Source: Mycobacterium sp. GA-0227b
GTDB lineage: Bacteria > Actinomycetota > Actinomycetes > Mycobacteriales > Mycobacteriaceae
Direction of reading: 5' to 3'
NCBI RefSeq assembly: GCF_001499855.1
Contig: NZ_LQIK01000012.1
Location: forward strand, 62,001-126,000
Length of the DNA: 64,000 bases
The notes under the pieces were generated by a model. It searched no databases. It worked only from the letters and a program-made list of their open reading frames with translations, and was not told the origin of the DNA. The first letter of the stretch is position 1. The number at the start of each line of letters is the position of its first letter. This document shows positions 59,988-64,000 of the stretch, one piece after another. The position numbers and the translations under genes are program-made.

Positions 59988-60023
59988 CTGAACGCGCGTT
60001 TAATCTACTGAACATGCGTTCAG
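59988..60023 (+). promoter_or_regulatory. Two-copy TetR operator around the -10 of the efflux operon
   Basis: CTGAACGCGCGTTTAA (59988-60003) and CTGAACATGCGTTCAG (60008-60023) share the pattern CTGAAC-N4-GTTCAG; the first copy has two changes in its right arm. Their centres are 20 bp apart, two helical turns. TAATCT (60001-60006) is the -10, 7 bases before the ATG at 60014, which lies inside the second copy. Confidence 0.75.
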
Positions 60024-60709
60024 CTTCGAACGACCGAACGGCGGTGGCGAGGATCCGCGACGCCGCGATCGAGCAGTGGGGCGAGCAGGGGTTCAACGTC
60101 GGACTGCGGGCGGTCGCCGAGGCCGCCGGGGTGTCGGCCGCGCTGGTCATTCACCACTTCGGCTCCAAGCAACGCCTGCGCAAGGCCTGTGACGACTACG
60201 TCGCTGAAGTGATCCGCGAGGCCAAGTCGGAGTCGCTGCAGAGCGGCGATCCGGCGACCTGGCTCGCGCAGATGTCCGAGATCGAGTCGTACGCGCCGCT
60301 GATGGCGTATCTGGTGCGCAGCATGCAGTCGGGCAGCGAGCTCTCGAACACCTTCTGGCAACAGATGATCGGCAACGCGGAGCAGTACCTGGATGAGGGC
60401 GTGCGCTCCGGTCTGCTCAAGCCGAGCCGTGACCCCCGGGCCAGAGCCCGCTTCCTGTCGATGTCGAGCGGCGGCAGCTTCCTGCTGTATCTGCAACTGC
60501 ACCCCTCCACCGATCTGCGCGAGGTGCTTCGCGACTACGGCGAGGAGATGATGCTGCCCGCGCTCGAGCTCTACACCGAAGGGCTGATGACGGACTCGAA
60601 GATGTACGACGCGTTCCTCGAGCAGCGCAAAAAAGGTATCCCGTTCAGCACACCCCGAGAAGGAGACGGCGATGACGGCTCAACCAGCCAAGCCCCTGCA
60701 GCGGGTTGA
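60014..60709 (+). CDS. TetR repressor of the downstream ABC exporter (Rv1219c-like)
   Basis: 231 residues. Helix-turn-helix (about 12-55): RIRDAAIEQWGEQGFNVGL, then AGVSAALVIHHFGSKQRLRKACD. The ligand-binding domain has Met/Trp/Tyr-rich helices (LMAYLVRSMQSGSELSNTFWQQM), and a C-terminal Gly/Asp/Ser-rich tail. In M. tuberculosis the homologue represses the Rv1219c-1217c efflux operon. Leaderless ATG inside the second operator copy, so autorepression is expected. It overlaps the ATPase gene by 38 bases. Confidence 0.93.
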   Translation: MRSASNDRTAVARIRDAAIEQWGEQGFNVGLRAVAEAAGVSAALVIHHFGSKQRLRKACDDYVAEVIREAKSESLQSGDPATWLAQMSEIESYAPLMAYLVRSMQSGSELSNTFWQQMIGNAEQYLDEGVRSGLLKPSRDPRARARFLSMSSGGSFLLYLQLHPSTDLREVLRDYGEEMMLPALELYTEGLMTDSKMYDAFLEQRKKGIPFSTPREGDGDDGSTSQAPAAG

Positions 60710-61610
60710 CGCCGGCGGTGGTCCGGCAGTCGAAATCCGCGGCTTGTCAAAATCGTTCGGCCGAACCAAGGCGCTCGACGGGTTGGATCTGACCGTCGCA
60801 CCGGGTCAGATCACCGGGTTTCTCGGACCGAACGGCGCGGGCAAGTCGACCACGATCCGCGTGCTGCTCGGACTGCTGCGGGCAGACCGGGGCGCGGTGC
60901 GGCTGCTCGGCGGCGATCCGTGGCACGACGCGGTGGAGTTGCATCGCCGTATCGCCTATGTCCCCGGCGATGTGACGCTGTGGCCCAACCTGACCGGCCT
61001 GCAAGCGATCGACTTTCTGGTCCGCCTCCGCGGCAACGGAGTCGACACGACCCGCCGGGATCAGCTGATCGACCGCTTCGAACTCGACCCGCACAAGAAG
61101 GCGCGCACCTACTCCAAGGGCAACCGGCAGAAGGTCGCCATCGTCGCCGCGTTCTCGACCAACGCCGAACTCTACATTCTCGACGAGCCGACATCCGGCC
61201 TGGACCCGTTGATGGAGAAGGCATTTCAACAGTGTGTCGGTGAAGTCGCCGACCGCGGTGCCGCGGTGCTGCTGTCCAGCCACATCCTGGCCGAGGTCGA
61301 AAAGCTCTGTGACAGCGTGACGATCATCCGCGCAGGGCGCACAGTGCGGGCCGGCGCCCTCGACGAGCTGCGCCACCTGATGCGCACGACCGTGACTTTG
61401 CGCACCCGCCACGACGGCCAGCGGCTGCGCGGCGCACCCTTCGTCCACGACTTCGCGGTCAGGGACGGCCATTACGTCTTCTCGGTCGACCGCAACGACC
61501 TCGACCACGCGATGGCCTTCGTCAGCGATCTGGGGATCATCGACCTGACGGTCACGCCGGCCTCGCTGGAGGACTTGTTCCTGCGTGAGTATCAGGGGGT
61601 CGATCGATGA
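60672..61610 (+). CDS. ABC exporter ATPase (Rv1218c-like)
   Basis: 312 residues. Walker A FLGPNGAGKSTTIRVLLGL (about residues 53-71), Walker B ELYILDEPTSGLD (about 172-184), switch His in LLSSHILAEVE. The signature loop is YSKGNRQKVAI, lacking the canonical LSGGQ, as in DrrA-like subgroups. C-terminal ~80 residues form a regulatory extension. Drives drug export together with the permease next door; Rv1218c is known to confer resistance to several compound classes. The ATG overlaps the TetR gene by 38 bases, and its TGA overlaps the permease ATG. Confidence 0.94.
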   Translation: MTAQPAKPLQRVDAGGGPAVEIRGLSKSFGRTKALDGLDLTVAPGQITGFLGPNGAGKSTTIRVLLGLLRADRGAVRLLGGDPWHDAVELHRRIAYVPGDVTLWPNLTGLQAIDFLVRLRGNGVDTTRRDQLIDRFELDPHKKARTYSKGNRQKVAIVAAFSTNAELYILDEPTSGLDPLMEKAFQQCVGEVADRGAAVLLSSHILAEVEKLCDSVTIIRAGRTVRAGALDELRHLMRTTVTLRTRHDGQRLRGAPFVHDFAVRDGHYVFSVDRNDLDHAMAFVSDLGIIDLTVTPASLEDLFLREYQGVDR

Positions 61611-63223
61611 CTGCCACGGTCGACGCACCGACCACGACGCGGCACGGCACGGCAAGCGGCGCGTGGACCGGAACCGCCAAGCTGCTGCGACTCGCGTTGC
61701 ACCGCGACCGGGTCCGGCTCGGTGTCTGGATAGCGGTGCTGACGTCGCTGATGGTTTACGCGCCGGGCGCGATAAAGCTGGCCTACCCCGAAGAGGCGCA
61801 ACGCCTGGCCCGGGTCGACCTGATGAAGACGCCCGCAGGGATCATGATGGGCGGGCCGATGTTCGGCAGCAACGAGACCGACCTCGGCGCGATGATGGCC
61901 AACGAGCTGATGCTGACGTTGATCGTCGCGACGTCGATTCTCGCCATTCTCACCGTCATTCGTCATACGCGCGCCGAGGAGGAAAGCGGCGCAGCGGAGT
62001 TGGTGTTGTCGTCGGTCGTCGGCCGGTACGCCCGCACCGCAGCCGCGCTGATCCTCGTCGGCGCGGTCAACGCCGTGCTGGCGGTGACGATGACTCTGGC
62101 GATGGCGGCCACCGGCTTTGGGCTCGTCGACACCGCGGCGATGTGCCTCGGTGTCACCGGGGTGGCCATGGTGTTCGGCGCGGTGGCTGCCGTCACCGCA
62201 CAGCTGTGGCGACAAGCGCGCACCGCGACCGGCGCAGCGATGGCGACGCTGGCGGTCGCTGCCCTGGTGCGCGGCATCGGTGACGTCATCGACAACTCGG
62301 GCAGCGTGCTGAGTTGGTTCTCCCCGGTTGCATGGGCGCAACAGATGCGCTCCTTCGTCGATCTGCGGTGGTGGCCGTTCGCCCTACTGGTCGCATTGAC
62401 CGTGGCCCTGATGGCGCTGACCGCCGTGCTGGAGAGCAGACGCCAGTACGACGACGGCACCCTGCCGTCCACCGGCGAGCGCCCCGACGCCCGTCCGATC
62501 ACGGGCGTGCTGGCCCTGCACCTGACGCTGCAACGCGGCCAGACCGTCGGCTGGACGATCGGACTGTTCCTGGGCGGACTTGCATTCGGGTCGATGACGA
62601 AGTCGCTGCTCGACGCGGCGGAAAACAACGAGATGATCCAGCGGGTCATCGCCCAGCAGGGCACCGACAGCGTCCACACCACCATGACGCAGTTCCTCGC
62701 GGCGGCGGCGAGCGCGTACGTCGTCGGCGCGGTGCTGCGGGTGTACGCAGACGAGGTCAAAGGGTTCGGCGAGGCGGTGTTGGCCGGCTCGGTGTCGCGG
62801 TGGCACTGGCTGTCGACGGCCGTCGGCTCGGCGCTGCTGGGCTCGACCGTGCTGATGGTGGCCGCCGGTCTCGGCAACGGGCTGGGCGCGGGCATCACGG
62901 TCGGTGAACCGGCCACCGTGCTGCGGCTGACCCTGGCCGGGTTGGCCTTCGTGCCCGCCATGGCGGTGATGGCAGGGATCGCCGCCCTCGCCGTCGCAGT
63001 GCGGCGACCCTGGATCGGCTGGCTGGCGGTGGCGTTCGTCGTCGTCTCGCTGTATCTCGGAGCGCTGTTGCGCTTGCCGCAGTGGCTGATCGACCTCTCG
63101 CCGGTCGGGCGCACCACCGCGCCGATGGACTACCCGGTCACCGCGCTGGCCGTGATGGTCGTCGTCGCAGGGGCCCTGATGTTGATCGCGGGCGCGTTGT
63201 ACCGCCGGCGCGACGTGGTCTGA
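61607..63223 (+). CDS. ABC exporter permease (Rv1217c-like)
   Basis: 538 residues with about 12 hydrophobic helices in two six-helix halves (first starting near residue 35, LGVWIAVLTSLMVYAPGAIKLA; second near 300, VGWTIGLFLGGLAFGSM). The tetronasin-type exporter permease family. The fused 12-helix form means that one permease plus two ATPases can make a full exporter. The ATGA overlap with the ATPase gene shows coupling. No ligand-binding residues can be named. Confidence 0.93.
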   Translation: MTATVDAPTTTRHGTASGAWTGTAKLLRLALHRDRVRLGVWIAVLTSLMVYAPGAIKLAYPEEAQRLARVDLMKTPAGIMMGGPMFGSNETDLGAMMANELMLTLIVATSILAILTVIRHTRAEEESGAAELVLSSVVGRYARTAAALILVGAVNAVLAVTMTLAMAATGFGLVDTAAMCLGVTGVAMVFGAVAAVTAQLWRQARTATGAAMATLAVAALVRGIGDVIDNSGSVLSWFSPVAWAQQMRSFVDLRWWPFALLVALTVALMALTAVLESRRQYDDGTLPSTGERPDARPITGVLALHLTLQRGQTVGWTIGLFLGGLAFGSMTKSLLDAAENNEMIQRVIAQQGTDSVHTTMTQFLAAAASAYVVGAVLRVYADEVKGFGEAVLAGSVSRWHWLSTAVGSALLGSTVLMVAAGLGNGLGAGITVGEPATVLRLTLAGLAFVPAMAVMAGIAALAVAVRRPWIGWLAVAFVVVSLYLGALLRLPQWLIDLSPVGRTTAPMDYPVTALAVMVVVAGALMLIAGALYRRRDVV

Positions 63224-63238
63224 GGACTAGGAGGAACC

Positions 63239-63913
63239 GTGAAGGTCGCTCTTCAACTACTGGCGTCGACGCTCGGGGCAATCCTGTTCATGGGTGTGGT
63301 GCTGTTCTTGCCCGCAGGGACGTTCGACTATTGGCAGGCATGGGTTTTCATCGCCGTTTTCCTCGTCGGCACCATGGTGCCGACCGTGTACCTGGCGGTG
63401 AAGTATCCCGAAGCCTTACAGCGTCGCATGACATCAGGGCCCTGGGCGGAGACCCGGCCGGCGCAAAAGCTGATCACGGTCGGCATCATCGTGTCGGTTG
63501 TCGCCGTCGGGGTCCTCAGTGCCCTTGACTATCGCTTCGGTTGGTCGACGGTGCCGACTGCGGTTGTCGTGATCGGCAACGTACTGGTATTGGCGGGCCT
63601 GGGCTTGTCCGAGCTGGTGGTGATCCAGAACAACTATGCCGCAGCGACGATCACCGTCGAGGATGAGCAACCGGTCGTGTCGACGGGTCTGTACGGCGTT
63701 GTGCGGCATCCGATGTACGCCGGGGCGCTGATCATGACGTTGGGCATGCCACTTGCCCTGGGCTCGTACTGGAGCTTGCTCATGGTGATTCCGGGCGCCC
63801 TCGTCTTCGCAGCCCGCATCATCGACGAGGAGAAGGCGTTGCGAGAGGAACTCCACGGGTACAGCGAGTACACCGAGAAAGTGCACTACCGCCTGGTGCC
63901 GGGGGTGTGGTGA
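63239..63913 (+). CDS. Isoprenylcysteine-carboxyl-methyltransferase-like membrane protein (Rv1216c-like)
   Basis: 224 residues from a GTG with GAGGA 4-8 bases upstream. Five or so helices (LLASTLGAILFMGVVLFLP; WVFIAVFLVGTMVPTVYL; and others). The ICMT/PEMT hallmark lies near the C-terminus: VVSTGLYGVVRHPMYAG (Arg-His-Pro, about residues 150-166) and IIDEEKALREELHGYSEYTEKVHYRLVPGVW (Glu-Glu). Such proteins methylate carboxyl or other groups at the membrane with SAM. It follows the exporter by 15 bases, so it may belong to the same operon. Confidence 0.9.
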   Translation: MKVALQLLASTLGAILFMGVVLFLPAGTFDYWQAWVFIAVFLVGTMVPTVYLAVKYPEALQRRMTSGPWAETRPAQKLITVGIIVSVVAVGVLSALDYRFGWSTVPTAVVVIGNVLVLAGLGLSELVVIQNNYAAATITVEDEQPVVSTGLYGVVRHPMYAGALIMTLGMPLALGSYWSLLMVIPGALVFAARIIDEEKALREELHGYSEYTEKVHYRLVPGVW

Positions 63914-63915
63914 CG

Positions 63916-64000
63916 ATGAAAACCACTGTCCAGGCAATAGTTACGTCTCTTGCCGGCTTCATCGTGTTCGGCCTCCTGGTGTTCGGCCCTGCGGGTACGT
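63916..64000 (+). CDS. Second ICMT-like membrane protein, N-terminus only
   Basis: Starts at the ATG at 63916, 2 bases after the previous stop, and runs off the window. The 28 visible residues (MKTTVQAIVTSLAGFIVFGL...) match the first helix of the preceding gene in position and pattern (both start MK, both have an FGP/LPAGT end). Most likely a tandem paralogue in the same operon. Confidence 0.65.
   Translation, partial: MKTTVQAIVTSLAGFIVFGLLVFGPAGT

Overview
This window comes from a high-GC actinobacterium, almost certainly a Mycobacterium and most likely a fast-growing Mycolicibacterium-type species. The evidence is the protein content: a one-polypeptide 2-oxoglutarate decarboxylase/dehydrogenase (kgd), the LpqY-SugABC trehalose importer, the sigE-rseA-htrA-tatB block, CYP130, Tap, LprE, LpqZ and a pH-sensing-type adenylyl cyclase. 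From memory, gene order follows M. tuberculosis Rv1264 down to Rv1216c in reverse, with additions such as the copper genes, the malic enzyme, and the siderophore-interacting protein. No rRNA, tRNA, CRISPR array or insertion sequence was recognised. There is no gene-free stretch longer than 300 bases; the longest is about 270 bases after kgd (37513-37785), which holds two strong hairpins.

Layout. 1-2420: a partial conserved gene, an NTF2-like protein, a small membrane protein, an AIM24 protein and dtd. 2468-6458: a copper-type region in which a SAM methyltransferase and an HMA chaperone / secreted protein / P1B-ATPase operon each carry the same CsoR/RicR-like operator. 6442-10958: a secreted protein, a DUF222-HNH gene with a perfect SOS box but an in-frame amber codon, an adenylyl cyclase, a DNA glycosylase, a HIT hydrolase and a deazaflavin-type reductase. 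10955-20101: redox and drug-related genes (LLM oxidoreductase, FAD monooxygenase with divergent TetR, UdgB, Tap, a GlcD-like oxidase, CYP130 with a TetR, and an iron-regulated siderophore-interacting protein). 20163-33541: acyltransferase, DeaD, LprE, a membrane protein, a RecB-like nuclease/helicase fusion, a second GlcD-like oxidase, two MFS exporters, and an Rv1249c-like protein. 33694-42999: central carbon metabolism (kgd, malic enzyme, mdh) with an SDR, LpqZ and CorA. 43033-48055: the lpqY-sugABC operon ending in a suppressor-of-fused-domain gene. 48264-55826: envelope and Mg-related genes, a lytic transglycosylase, mrp and a secreted metallopeptidase-like protein. 55843-59062: tatB, htrA, rseA, sigE (cell-envelope stress). 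59238-64000: an O-methyltransferase, a TetR with a two-copy operator, its ABC exporter, and two tandem isoprenylcysteine-methyltransferase-like proteins, the last cut by the window edge.

Regulation is unusually readable. About sixteen genes have a TANNNT -10 element ending 5-8 bases before the start codon, the mark of leaderless mycobacterial transcripts, which also fixes several start codons. Dedicated operators can be assigned for copper, SOS, iron and at least two TetR systems. The best candidates for follow-up are the copper-operator-controlled methyltransferase, the SOS-boxed HNH gene interrupted by a stop, the soluble MgtE-like protein coupled to a membrane protein, and the SUFU-domain gene coupled to sugC.
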